This document shows positions 45,426 to 51,854 of a DNA stretch of 64,000 nucleotides, one piece after another. A program made the position numbers and the translations under genes. A model generated the notes under the pieces. That model ran no database searches and was not told where the DNA came from. It saw only the letters and a list, made by a program, of their open reading frames with translations. Each line of letters begins with the position of its first letter. Position 1 is the stretch's first letter. Source of the DNA: JBFONV01 sp040779335 (lineage in GTDB: Bacteria; Pseudomonadota; Gammaproteobacteria; Enterobacterales; Alteromonadaceae); assembly GCA_040779335.1 (NCBI GenBank), contig JBFONV010000001.1, positions 1-64,000 of the forward strand. The letters are read 5' to 3'.

Positions 45426-45516
45426 TCATGATAAAAATGTCAGCACAGCTATTTTGCCAACCTGAGGTTATGGTATCATTCTCGCCGAGATCAACACTTA
45501 CCTCTTGAATACATCT

Positions 45517-45585
45517 ATGACCCAAAAGCCAAAAATTTCTCACAAACTCTCTGTCGCACCAATGCTCGATTGGACTGATTTCTAG
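45517..45585 (+). pseudogene. dusA: Stranded original 5' end of dusA
   Basis: ATG 45517 opens a 22-codon frame, MTQKPKISHKLSVAPMLDW then TDF and a stop. The segment SVAPMLDWTD is the conserved DusA N-terminus and matches the functional dusA at 47663 onward. Joining 45517-45579 to 47696 restores an uninterrupted DusA frame. This is therefore the pre-insertion start of dusA, cut off by the element at 45580-47695. Confidence 0.9.
45559..45579 (+). repeat. Attachment-site core, left (attL)
   Basis: The left copy of the 21-bp direct repeat, within the stranded dusA start. It is identical to the right copy. The base three positions before the core differs (GCA versus GCT), so the repeat is bounded and not part of a longer duplication. 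Confidence 0.88.
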
Positions 45586-45610
45586 TAAACATAGTTACTC
45601 TGAGCAGTAA

Positions 45611-45648
45611 AGGGTGACTATCGGGTGATTGCTAAAACTTAGGGTGAT
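45611..45648 (+). repeat. GGGTGA direct repeats near the left end (arm-type sites)
   Basis: GGGTGA occurs at 45612, 45623 and 45642 in the same orientation. The first two are 11 bp apart. The same motif and spacing recur at the right end (47521 and 47532). Positions on either side of the core fit recombinase arm-binding or directionality-factor sites. Confidence 0.65.
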
Positions 45649-45891
45649 CATTTAGCTATGTTTATAATCAAAAACCAATATATAGTTAGTAATATTAAAA
45701 CTACTTAATTATAGTTTTTTCTGCAAACTAAAAGGTCATGAATTGATTTTCATTTAGACACTTTACACCTTGTTTTTTGCATGATTTAAGATGGACTTTT
45801 ACTTTAAGAAATGTAGTATGCTAACAAGTGTTGAAAATGTGATTATTTAAAACAAAAAAACTTGACTAAGAGTAATTAAATGTAATTCAGG

Positions 45892-45919
45892 TTGATTTAC
45901 GACTAATAAACATTATAAT
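45892..45919 (+). promoter_or_regulatory. Sigma-70 promoter inside the element
   Basis: TTGATT (45892-45897), a 16-base spacer and TATAAT (45914-45919). The expected start is near 45926, followed immediately by the palindrome ACTCTAGTTAGAGT (45923-45936 region). It would drive the short unit ending at 46139. Confidence 0.6.
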
Positions 45920-45925
45920 TAAACT

Positions 45926-46139
45926 CTAGTTAGAGTATTTGGTTTAGAACATTTTTTAGTTCAGCCCCCTCTAATTAAAAGCAATCAAACATAAGGTTGT
46001 ATAGTAAAACGCTTACATTAATAATGTCCAAGGAATGTAGTCATGGGAATCCCAATGAGAGTTACATCAGCATAAATAGTTGAAAAAACTAATAAGAAAG
46101 CCAGTGAATTAATATTAAGCAGTATTCACTGGCTTTTTT
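45926..46139 (+). ncRNA. Short transcription unit: candidate small RNA or micro-ORF mRNA
   Basis: About 215 bases lie between a good promoter (45892-45919) and a strong terminator (46097-46139), with no ordinary gene. Inside, ATG 46043 opens a 10-codon frame (MGIPMRVTSA, stop at 46075) with CAAGGA eight bases upstream. Overlapping in another frame is a 19-codon frame from 46024. The unit could be a regulatory RNA or encode a micropeptide. No known RNA family is recognised. Confidence 0.4.
46097..46139 (+). terminator. Intrinsic terminator inside the element
   Basis: AAAGCCAGTGAAT (46097-46109) pairs perfectly with ATTCACTGGCTTT (46124-46136) across a 14-base loop, followed by a T run on the plus strand. 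It therefore ends plus-strand transcription from the left part of the element, just before the convergent cargo gene. Confidence 0.85.
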
Positions 46140-46150
46140 GTGCTTGTTAT

Positions 46151-47284
46151 TTAGCCCCTCTTCCAATTACAAGCAGCAATAATGCCGGGAAGAACCCAAT
46201 CATTAATATCGGCATTTCTTATGTTTTTAACGACATTTCTGTTTGGCTCACCATAATTTACTTCGCTAGGAACTACAAACTCTAGTATTTCCCATGCTGG
46301 TGGTAAACTAACATTAATACATGAGCCATAGGTTGGCTCTAATCGTTTAATTACATATGAATTTTCGTCATCATGTAAAATTGATTCTTCAATAATATGA
46401 ACTTTAGTCTTATGTGAGTTCAGTGGGATATTTATATGAAAGTGAAAAATCACTTGATTACCCGCTTGAATAACCGTTAATTTATCCTTTTCCGCATCTT
46501 TTACTTTTATTTCATTTTCATCTATTTCTATTAGATCATGAAGTTTAATTGTTGGATTTTTATCTATACTAATCTCAAGTGTTATTTTATTAACATCTTT
46601 AAACTTCCCTGCTGTACTATATTTTAATAAGTAATCGATACTTTTTACGGAATCTTTTACTTGGTCATAATTATTGTCAAAAGCAATAGTATGAACTTCA
46701 AACCTAGTTGTTTCATGCCAAAAGACATCATCACCAACTTCAGAAATAACAACAGATTGATTGTGTTGTGAACGGTGAGGCACTTCAGGTTTAAAGTAAT
46801 TATAAATTTCTTTGTTCAGGTGCCCGTATAGTCCTTCAATCTTTCCACAATGAGAGCCATAAGCGCTTTCATGGAATAAATAAAAAGCCCCTTTTAAGTA
46901 ATCAGGTTCACTTCTAGATATAATGGAATTAAGAACATTTTCATTGAGTAATTCTTTAGATTCCTTTTGGTACATTTCTAAATTTGAGGCTAAATCTTGA
47001 AGGCCCAATTTAATGTCAGAGGTTGCTTTATCGGTTTCAGTTTTTACGGCATCTACGTAAGTTTTTATATGAGGTTCAATATACTTGTGAAAAAACCAGT
47101 CGAATATATTCCTAATAATTACTGATAGCCCTGCAAACATTAAAATGCCTAATGCAGTTGCGCTGCCAGTTGATACAATGTCTGGGTAATACTCGGGGTC
47201 AAGATAAGCCACTAATTTAGTTATTAGGTAAAGCCCCACAGCAGTATAAGCTAGATTCAACTCAGCTTTTGCAAATAATTTCAT
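46151..47284 (-). CDS. Two-transmembrane protein of unknown function (element cargo)
   Basis: The only sizeable gene in the dusA element, 377 aa; I do not recognise it. There are two N-terminal membrane spans (~11-29, TAVGLYLITKLVAYL; ~40-62, ALGILMFAGLSVIIRNIF) and a charged, probably coiled-coil helix (~68-118). A large soluble domain with many beta-strand-like segments follows (~125-377). No nuclease, NTPase or protease motif is visible. It has a good ribosome binding site (AAGGA). The AT-rich codon use and location on a mobile unit suggest a recently acquired accessory gene, possibly host-protective, but that is inference. Confidence 0.8.
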   Translation of the reverse strand: MKLFAKAELNLAYTAVGLYLITKLVAYLDPEYYPDIVSTGSATALGILMFAGLSVIIRNIFDWFFHKYIEPHIKTYVDAVKTETDKATSDIKLGLQDLASNLEMYQKESKELLNENVLNSIISRSEPDYLKGAFYLFHESAYGSHCGKIEGLYGHLNKEIYNYFKPEVPHRSQHNQSVVISEVGDDVFWHETTRFEVHTIAFDNNYDQVKDSVKSIDYLLKYSTAGKFKDVNKITLEISIDKNPTIKLHDLIEIDENEIKVKDAEKDKLTVIQAGNQVIFHFHINIPLNSHKTKVHIIEESILHDDENSYVIKRLEPTYGSCINVSLPPAWEILEFVVPSEVNYGEPNRNVVKNIRNADINDWVLPGIIAACNWKRG

Positions 47285-47449
47285 TCTTATATTTCCTTAT
47301 GTTTATTAAAGCCCTTTATTCATAAAGGTACAGTTGCTAATAACGCTGCTTTTACTGCTAAATTTAAATAGTAGATTGATTGGATTGGAATAAAGTGCTT
47401 GTTGTGATAGTTGAGAATCCTAGCATATTACTACCATAAATTAATGATG

Positions 47450-47484
47450 TTATTGATCAATAATATTTATTTCTCAGGTATAAT
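47450..47484 (+). promoter_or_regulatory. Replacement promoter region for dusA supplied by the element
   Basis: TATAAT at 47479-47484 lies about 110-180 bases before the possible dusA starts. Just upstream is a perfect 14-bp palindrome, TTATTGATCAATAA (47450-47463), at the -35 position; TCAATA at 47457-47462 gives a 16-base spacer. The palindrome could be an operator controlling dusA expression from inside the element. Confidence 0.55.
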
Positions 47485-47519
47485 CGCATAAAAATTTGAG
47501 CTCAAAATCCTACTTATTG

Positions 47520-47560
47520 AGGGTGACACTAGGGTGACTGAAAGAGAAATTCAGGGTAAT
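47520..47560 (+). repeat. GGGTGA direct repeats near the right end (arm-type sites)
   Basis: GGGTGA at 47521 and 47532, 11 bp apart, and a related GGGTAA at 47554. The orientation and the 11-bp period match the left-end pair at 45612/45623. They lie 115-155 bases inside the right attachment core. Confidence 0.65.
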
Positions 47561-47596
47561 TCTAGGCAATTCAGAGCATTAACGATTAGTAAATAG

Positions 47597-48613
47597 ATGA
47601 TATTAGAAACCTCCAAGAACATTAATAAACCTGAAGTTCCCGTAAATAGAGGCATGCATGCGATGTCCGTTGCTCCAATGCTCGATTGGACTGATCGTCA
47701 TTGTCGGTATTTTTATCGAACTATGTCTAAACATACGGTGTTGTATACTGAAATGGTTACCACCGGGGCGATATTGTTTGGTAAAGGTGATTATTTATCA
47801 TTTAATGATGAAGAGCATCCGGTGGTATTGCAGCTTGGAGGAAGCGATCCTGTTGCCTTGGCTGAGTGCGCAAAAATGGCTGAGCAAAAGGGTTACGACG
47901 AAATCAACATCAATGTCGGCTGTCCTTCTGATCGCGTACAAAACGGTCGTTTTGGAGCGTGTTTGATGGCTGAACCACAGCTGGTGGCTGAGTGTGTGCA
48001 AAAGATGCAAGCGGTAGTTGATATTCCTGTGACGGTAAAATCGCGCATCGGTATTGATGATTTAGACAGTTATGAATTTTTGCATAACTTTATCGATGTC
48101 GTGAGCAAAGCTGGCTGTGATCATTTTATTGTTCATGCCCGTAAAGCGTGGCTGTCAGGGTTAAGTCCTAAGCAAAACAGAGAAGTACCGCCGTTAGATT
48201 ACCAGCGGGTGTATAAGATTAAAGATGATTTCCCTGCACTGGAAATATCAATAAATGGTGGTATTAAAAGCCTAGTTGAAGCAAATGAACATTTAACGCG
48301 ACTTGATGGTGTAATGATTGGTCGTGAAATTTATCAAAGCCCATATCTACTTGCCCAAGCCGATAATACTATCTGGAATACCAACACTCCGATCCTTTCG
48401 CGTATTGAGGTGATAGAGGCGATGGTTGAGTACACTAATCAATATGTAGCACAAGGCGGACGTGCATGGCACGTTGCCAGACATATGCTTGGTTTGTGTA
48501 ATGGTTTACCCGGAGCTCGACAGTTTAGACGTTATTTAAGTGAAAATGCCAGCAACGTAGGGGCTAACGGAAACTTGCTTATTGATGCCTTGCAAAAAGT
48601 CTCGCTGGATTAA
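47597..48613 (+). CDS. dusA: tRNA-dihydrouridine synthase A
   Basis: A flavin enzyme that reduces uridine 20/20a in the tRNA D-loop. It is up to 338 aa (E. coli 345). Conserved blocks are SVAPMLDWTDRHCRYF, VTTGAILFGKGDYL, INVGCPSDRVQNGRFGACLM (catalytic Cys in the GCPS block) and HARKAWLSGLSPKQNRE. The first ~26 codons are supplied by the inserted element. The start is uncertain: ATG 47597 has no ribosome binding site, while ATG 47663 (MSVAPMLDW) has GAGG ten bases upstream. The enzyme core is intact, so the insertion is not expected to abolish function. Confidence 0.93.
   Translation: MILETSKNINKPEVPVNRGMHAMSVAPMLDWTDRHCRYFYRTMSKHTVLYTEMVTTGAILFGKGDYLSFNDEEHPVVLQLGGSDPVALAECAKMAEQKGYDEININVGCPSDRVQNGRFGACLMAEPQLVAECVQKMQAVVDIPVTVKSRIGIDDLDSYEFLHNFIDVVSKAGCDHFIVHARKAWLSGLSPKQNREVPPLDYQRVYKIKDDFPALEISINGGIKSLVEANEHLTRLDGVMIGREIYQSPYLLAQADNTIWNTNTPILSRIEVIEAMVEYTNQYVAQGGRAWHVARHMLGLCNGLPGARQFRRYLSENASNVGANGNLLIDALQKVSLD
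47675..47695 (+). repeat. Attachment-site core, right (attR)
   Basis: The right copy of the 21-bp direct repeat, within the functional dusA coding sequence (encoding part of APMLDWTD). Confidence 0.88.
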
Positions 48614-48656
48614 GTTATCCCGATTTCGGGAATAGGTATCCCGAATTAGGGATAAC
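48614..48656. repeat. Nested inverted repeat after dusA
   Basis: GTTATCCC (48614-48621) pairs with GGGATAAC (48649-48656). Inside are CCCGATTTCGGG and CCCGAATTAGGG, so the 43-base block can fold as one long or two short hairpins. It starts at the dusA stop and may end dusA transcription, though no T run follows. Confidence 0.55.
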
Positions 48657-48823
48657 GATATTATTAACCGATGGTAAAAATTTACAATTTGTTAATATTT
48701 TCTACTAATAAGTGGTCTTTTTAACTAACTGACCTTAACACCGCTACTTGCTAACGAATATCGTTATTGTCACGAAAAATAAGTTTCTTTATTTTTCAAT
48801 TAGTTATGATTTTTTTTATTTAA

Positions 48824-48839
48824 TGGCACAACCTTTGTA
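48824..48839 (+). promoter_or_regulatory. Sigma-54 promoter (psp type), first module
   Basis: TGGCAC, a 5-base spacer and TTGTA. The -12 element TTGT (instead of TTGC) is also found at the E. coli pspA promoter. The expected start is near 48850, 34 bases before the ATG at 48884. Upstream repeats of CTAAC (48725 and 48751) could be activator sites. Confidence 0.78.
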
Positions 48840-48883
48840 CTAGTTATTGCAACTTAATTAATAACAGGTATTGGAGAGTCATT

Positions 48884-49159
48884 ATGAAAACGTTAATTTC
48901 AACATTATTTACTATAGCGTTAACTGCTTCTTTAAATGTACATGCTAACGAAGAAGTAACGTTGCAAAAAGCAACAGAAGCATTGGTTGAAAACAGCTCA
49001 GTACAAATGGAAAGCAAGTTAGCAACTCAATTACAACAAGACATCAATGAATCTTTATACGCCATGCGTGTAGCGAACATTGTTGAAATATCACCGACAT
49101 TATTAGCAAAAGCCGAGAGCAAAACCTCGAAGACAGCTGATAAAGCAGACGAAGAATAA
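48884..49159 (+). CDS. Small exported helical protein of a psp-like module (first copy)
   Basis: A 91-aa protein with a signal peptide (MKTLISTLFTIALTASLNVHA) and a mature part of ~70 residues that is strongly helical and charged (LQKATEALVENSSVQMESKL) with a Lys/Glu/Asp-rich tail. Function is unknown. Layout and sequence character resemble the 104-aa product at 50704, and both are first genes behind psp-type sigma-54 promoters. It has a good ribosome binding site (GGAGAG). It is followed 12 bases later by a 46-residue membrane peptide. Confidence 0.8.
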   Translation: MKTLISTLFTIALTASLNVHANEEVTLQKATEALVENSSVQMESKLATQLQQDINESLYAMRVANIVEISPTLLAKAESKTSKTADKADEE

Positions 49160-49171
49160 GGAATGTTCTAT

Positions 49172-49312
49172 ATGCTAAGTTTATCGACGATTTTTACCTT
49201 GATGATGGTTCCTGGTATATGTATGTTGGCGACATCATTTATTGTGAGCTTTTTTGAAAATGAACATAAAAAAGTGAGTGATAGTCATTTTGTCGAAGCG
49301 GATGTACTTTAA
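49172..49312 (+). CDS. 46-residue single-span membrane protein
   Basis: ATG 49172, with AAGGA nine bases upstream, opens 46 codons: a hydrophobic N-terminal helix (IFTLMMVPGICMLATSFIVS) and a charged cytosolic tail (FENEHKKVSDSHFVEADVL). It starts 12 bases after the preceding gene, in the position a PspB-like partner would occupy. No family can be named. The terminator stem begins inside its last codons. Confidence 0.7.
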   Translation: MLSLSTIFTLMMVPGICMLATSFIVSFFENEHKKVSDSHFVEADVL

Positions 49313-49329
49313 TTGATCCGCTTTTTCTT
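49295..49329 (+). terminator. Intrinsic terminator of the first psp-like module
   Basis: AAGCGGAT (49296-49303) pairs with ATCCGCTT (49316-49323), followed by TTTCTTT. The stem overlaps the stop codon of the 46-residue gene. Confidence 0.8.
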
Positions 49330-49404
49330 TATTGTCTTATTTTGCTATACAGGAAATTAAAAATTCGTTAATTTTTGTTATTAGTTTTTGACTTGATAAT
49401 AATT

Positions 49405-50262
49405 ATGATGAATGACACTCGCTACTCGGCTCTTATCGAACCCTCAGATTTACTCACTCTCATTGACTCGACTGAACTGGTAATACTTGATGCAAGTATT
49501 CCTCCTGTTGGCAGTATGGCCACCGCCATCAATAAATGGCCCAAATGTACGGTGCCTAATGCCAAACGTTTTGATATCGAAGGTGAATTTTCAGACCCAG
49601 ATAGCGCCTTTCCTCACACTATGGTCAGTGCAGCGCTATTTCAGCAACGGGCTCAACAACTAGGTATTAACGCAAATTCTAACATTGTGGTTTATGATGA
49701 TTTAGGCATATTTTCCAGTGCCAGGGCTTGGTGGATGTTCAAAGCTATGGGCCATAAAAATGTCTCAGTGTTAAATGGTGGACTGCCCAAATGGCTCGCG
49801 GCTCAATACCCAACCATCTCTGCAAATGTCTCAGATACTCAGTTACTAGGACGTTTTATTGCACAGCCTCAAGACGGTTATTTTTGCGACTATGCACATG
49901 TATTAGACGCACTGCGTCTTAAAAGTAAAAAGGTTATTGATGCGCGCGGGCGTGAGCGATTTTTAGGGCGCGCGCAAGAGCCCAGAGCGGGGGTTCGTAG
50001 TGGACATATGCCTGAGGCATTAAACTTACCTTATACAGATTTGCTTTGTGATGGCAGTCTATTACCACGGGATGAGTTGCGAAATATTTTATTGTCTTTA
50101 GTGGCTGAGCACGATCCTTTAATCATGAGCTGTGGCTCAGGGATAACCGCATGCATACTGGCATTAGCGGCTGAGTCTTGTGGTTTTACCGATATCTGTG
50201 TTTATGATGGTTCATGGAGCGAGTGGGGCAGCAATGCTGACTTGCCGGTTGTCGCTGAATAA
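49405..50262 (+). CDS. sseA: Sulfurtransferase (rhodanese, SseA/3-mercaptopyruvate type)
   Basis: A 285-aa two-domain rhodanese. The N-terminal inactive domain includes GGLPKW-type NGGLPKWLA; the C-terminal domain carries the active-site loop SCGSGITACI, whose CGSGxT form is typical of 3-mercaptopyruvate sulfurtransferases rather than thiosulfate types. The start is ATG 49405 or 49408; a frame to 49375 is unlikely. It lies between the two sigma-54 modules and is separated from the first by a terminator. A rhodanese (PspE) also belongs to the E. coli psp operon, but that one is a single-domain protein. Confidence 0.9.
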   Translation: MMNDTRYSALIEPSDLLTLIDSTELVILDASIPPVGSMATAINKWPKCTVPNAKRFDIEGEFSDPDSAFPHTMVSAALFQQRAQQLGINANSNIVVYDDLGIFSSARAWWMFKAMGHKNVSVLNGGLPKWLAAQYPTISANVSDTQLLGRFIAQPQDGYFCDYAHVLDALRLKSKKVIDARGRERFLGRAQEPRAGVRSGHMPEALNLPYTDLLCDGSLLPRDELRNILLSLVAEHDPLIMSCGSGITACILALAAESCGFTDICVYDGSWSEWGSNADLPVVAE

Positions 50263-50492
50263 CTCACTCATAGTAACGCTAAAGCGTACTTTACGCGTTC
50301 ACTAACATACCCGTGAATGGGTTATTTCTTGATTATTGCTGTTCACGAATGCCCTAATCATCCGTGCATTTGAATACTCTGCATTATTTAGTTCGGGGTG
50401 TTCACTTATACTACCAATAGATACTTCTTCCTACTCACACGCCTACCAAATAGCAACGCATTTTAAAGAACATTTAATCCATATTTTATAGT

Positions 50493-50530
50493 TGGTTAAA
50501 TTTACTAAACCAGTGGTTAAATTTGCTAAA
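50493..50530 (+). promoter_or_regulatory. Tandem 17-bp repeats, candidate activator sites for the pspA module
   Basis: TGGTTAAATTTACTAAA (50493-50509) and TGGTTAAATTTGCTAAA (50514-50530), one mismatch, exactly 21 bp apart, so on the same helix face. They lie about 130-150 bases before the expected transcription start of the sigma-54 promoter at 50625, where an enhancer-binding protein such as PspF would bind. Confidence 0.6.
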
Positions 50531-50624
50531 TAATAGTTTGACATATTATGTCTGTCAATTGTGTATTTCAATGGTGGTGCTGATATTTTCTATAAATTCA
50601 ATAAGTTAAAATATACCTCTTGAT

Positions 50625-50640
50625 TGGCACGAGGATTGTA
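50625..50640 (+). promoter_or_regulatory. Sigma-54 promoter (psp type), pspA module
   Basis: TGGCAC, spacer GAGGA, TTGTA: a full match to the psp-type sigma-54 promoter, like the one at 48824. The expected start is near 50651. It shows that reading frames opening at 50620 cannot be the true start of the downstream gene. Confidence 0.85.
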
Positions 50641-50703
50641 ATAAAGGAACTATATCAAGAAGTTTATGACTTCTACATGAATAAACCAATAAGGATATCA
50701 ATC

Positions 50704-51018
50704 ATGAGAAAGCTTAATCGCAAAAAATATTTCATATCAGCACTGGTTGGCATGGGGCTTATGTCTAGCCTAAGTGCTAACGCACAAGATAATACTGTGG
50801 AAAGTGCATTAACGACTATGGTCATTGCGCAAGGACAACAGGTTATTCAAGACATGAGCGTTCAAATTCAACATTCGATCACTGAAGAAATTAATAATTT
50901 TACCATTGATGGCACATTATCTTGGTTGGCAATAGATGCACAATCACGTAAGCCTCAGGTAAACGTTGAAATAACAAAATTAAACAATAAAGCAATCAAA
51001 ACATCTGCAGATGAATAG
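50704..51018 (+). CDS. Small exported helical protein of a psp-like module (second copy)
   Basis: A 104-aa protein with a signal peptide (KYFISALVGMGLMSSLSANA) and a helical mature part (TVESALTTMVIAQGQQVIQD, SVQIQHSITEEINNF). Function is unknown. It resembles the 91-aa product at 48884 in layout: signal, amphipathic helix pair, charged tail ending in an acidic residue. ATG 50704 has AAGGAT eight bases upstream and lies downstream of the sigma-54 start. It is 12 bases before pspA and very probably co-transcribed with it. Confidence 0.8.
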   Translation: MRKLNRKKYFISALVGMGLMSSLSANAQDNTVESALTTMVIAQGQQVIQDMSVQIQHSITEEINNFTIDGTLSWLAIDAQSRKPQVNVEITKLNNKAIKTSADE

Positions 51019-51030
51019 GAGAAATTAACC

Positions 51031-51693
51031 ATGGGTATGTTCACACGTTTTACAGATATCATTAACGCTAATATAAACAGCATGTTAGACAAAGCCGAAA
51101 ATCCAGAGAAAATGATCAGATTAATTGTTCAAGAAATGGAAGAAACCTTAGTAGAAGTAAGAACTACGGCGGCAAAAAATATTGCTGAGAAAAAATCATT
51201 ATTGCGTCAAATACGTTCGTTAGAGTCTAGTGTTAGCCACTGGCAACAAAAAGCTGAACTAGCATTAAGTAAAGAGCGCGAAGACTTGGCAAAATCTGCT
51301 TTGGTAGAAAAGCATAAAAATAGCCAACATATTGATGAACTTCAACAACAGCTGACGCAACTTGATGAATTTTTAGCGCACGTTCAAGAAGATGGTAGCC
51401 GTTTACAAGAAAAGTTAAGCGAAGCCAAGCGCAAACAAGAAGCTTATATTTTGCGTCAGCAGTCAGCGGAAGTACGCTTAAAAGTCAGAGAAAAAGCGGC
51501 GATTTACAATATTGAAGAGGCGATGAGTAAATTTGAACGTTATCAACAAAAAATAGACAAAGTTGAAGCGCAAATTGAAGCCTATGACATGACGTCAAAT
51601 CCTGATCTAAATAGTCAGTTTAAAGACTTAGAAGCGGATGACAGTATAGAGAAAGAATTGGAACAGCTGAAAAAACAAGTTGTTAATGGTTAG
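51031..51693 (+). CDS. pspA: Phage shock protein A
   Basis: A peripheral inner-membrane protein of the PspA/Vipp1/ESCRT-III family that maintains membrane integrity and in E. coli also restrains PspF. At 220 aa it is the usual length (E. coli 222). It has the amphipathic N-terminal helix (MFTRFTDIINANINSMLDKA), the AENPEKMIRL hallmark and long coiled-coil helices. It has a strong ribosome binding site (AGGAG). It sits inside the sigma-54 module between a secreted protein and a 34-residue membrane peptide. Confidence 0.96.
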   Translation: MGMFTRFTDIINANINSMLDKAENPEKMIRLIVQEMEETLVEVRTTAAKNIAEKKSLLRQIRSLESSVSHWQQKAELALSKEREDLAKSALVEKHKNSQHIDELQQQLTQLDEFLAHVQEDGSRLQEKLSEAKRKQEAYILRQQSAEVRLKVREKAAIYNIEEAMSKFERYQQKIDKVEAQIEAYDMTSNPDLNSQFKDLEADDSIEKELEQLKKQVVNG

Positions 51694-51716
51694 TTGGTTT
51701 TAGTGAGAGTTTAGCG

Positions 51717-51821
51717 ATGATTTCATGGATGTTAATTTTTGCTATTTGTTTTACGCCAGTGCTGACATTCTTTGTCAGTGCTGGGCTGACAATATTTTTT
51801 AGCTACTTATCACTGCGTTAA
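51717..51821 (+). CDS. 34-residue single-span membrane peptide (PspB position)
   Basis: ATG 51717, with GAGAG upstream, encodes 34 residues that are nearly all one hydrophobic helix (SWMLIFAICFTPVLTFFVSA and then GLTIFFSYLSLR). It occupies the place of pspB between pspA and pspC but lacks PspB's cytoplasmic leucine-zipper-like tail. No family can be named. It is probably translated, given its ribosome binding site and operon position. Confidence 0.65.
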   Translation: MISWMLIFAICFTPVLTFFVSAGLTIFFSYLSLR

Positions 51822-51854
51822 AGCAGTTAATACGTCGCAGTAGAGGATTTAAAA

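Larger units (their letters stand above)
45559..47695. mobile_element. 2.1-kb dusA-targeted integrative element without integrase
   Basis: A 21-bp sequence (CCAATGCTCG followed by ATTGGACTGAT) occurs at 45559-45579 and again at 47675-47695, both inside the conserved dusA SVAPMLDWTD region. The unit between is 2,116 bp, much more AT-rich than its surroundings. It carries one minus-strand gene, one short plus-strand transcription unit and a replacement 5' end for dusA. Integration of prophages and islands at this dusA site by a dedicated tyrosine-integrase family is established. Here no integrase gene is present, so the element is either mobilised in trans or a deletion remnant. Confidence 0.88.

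Noticed and set aside
50620..50703. Longer start of the secreted protein before pspA
   Set aside because: It begins upstream of and runs through the sigma-54 promoter at 50625; the signal peptide starts properly at 50704.
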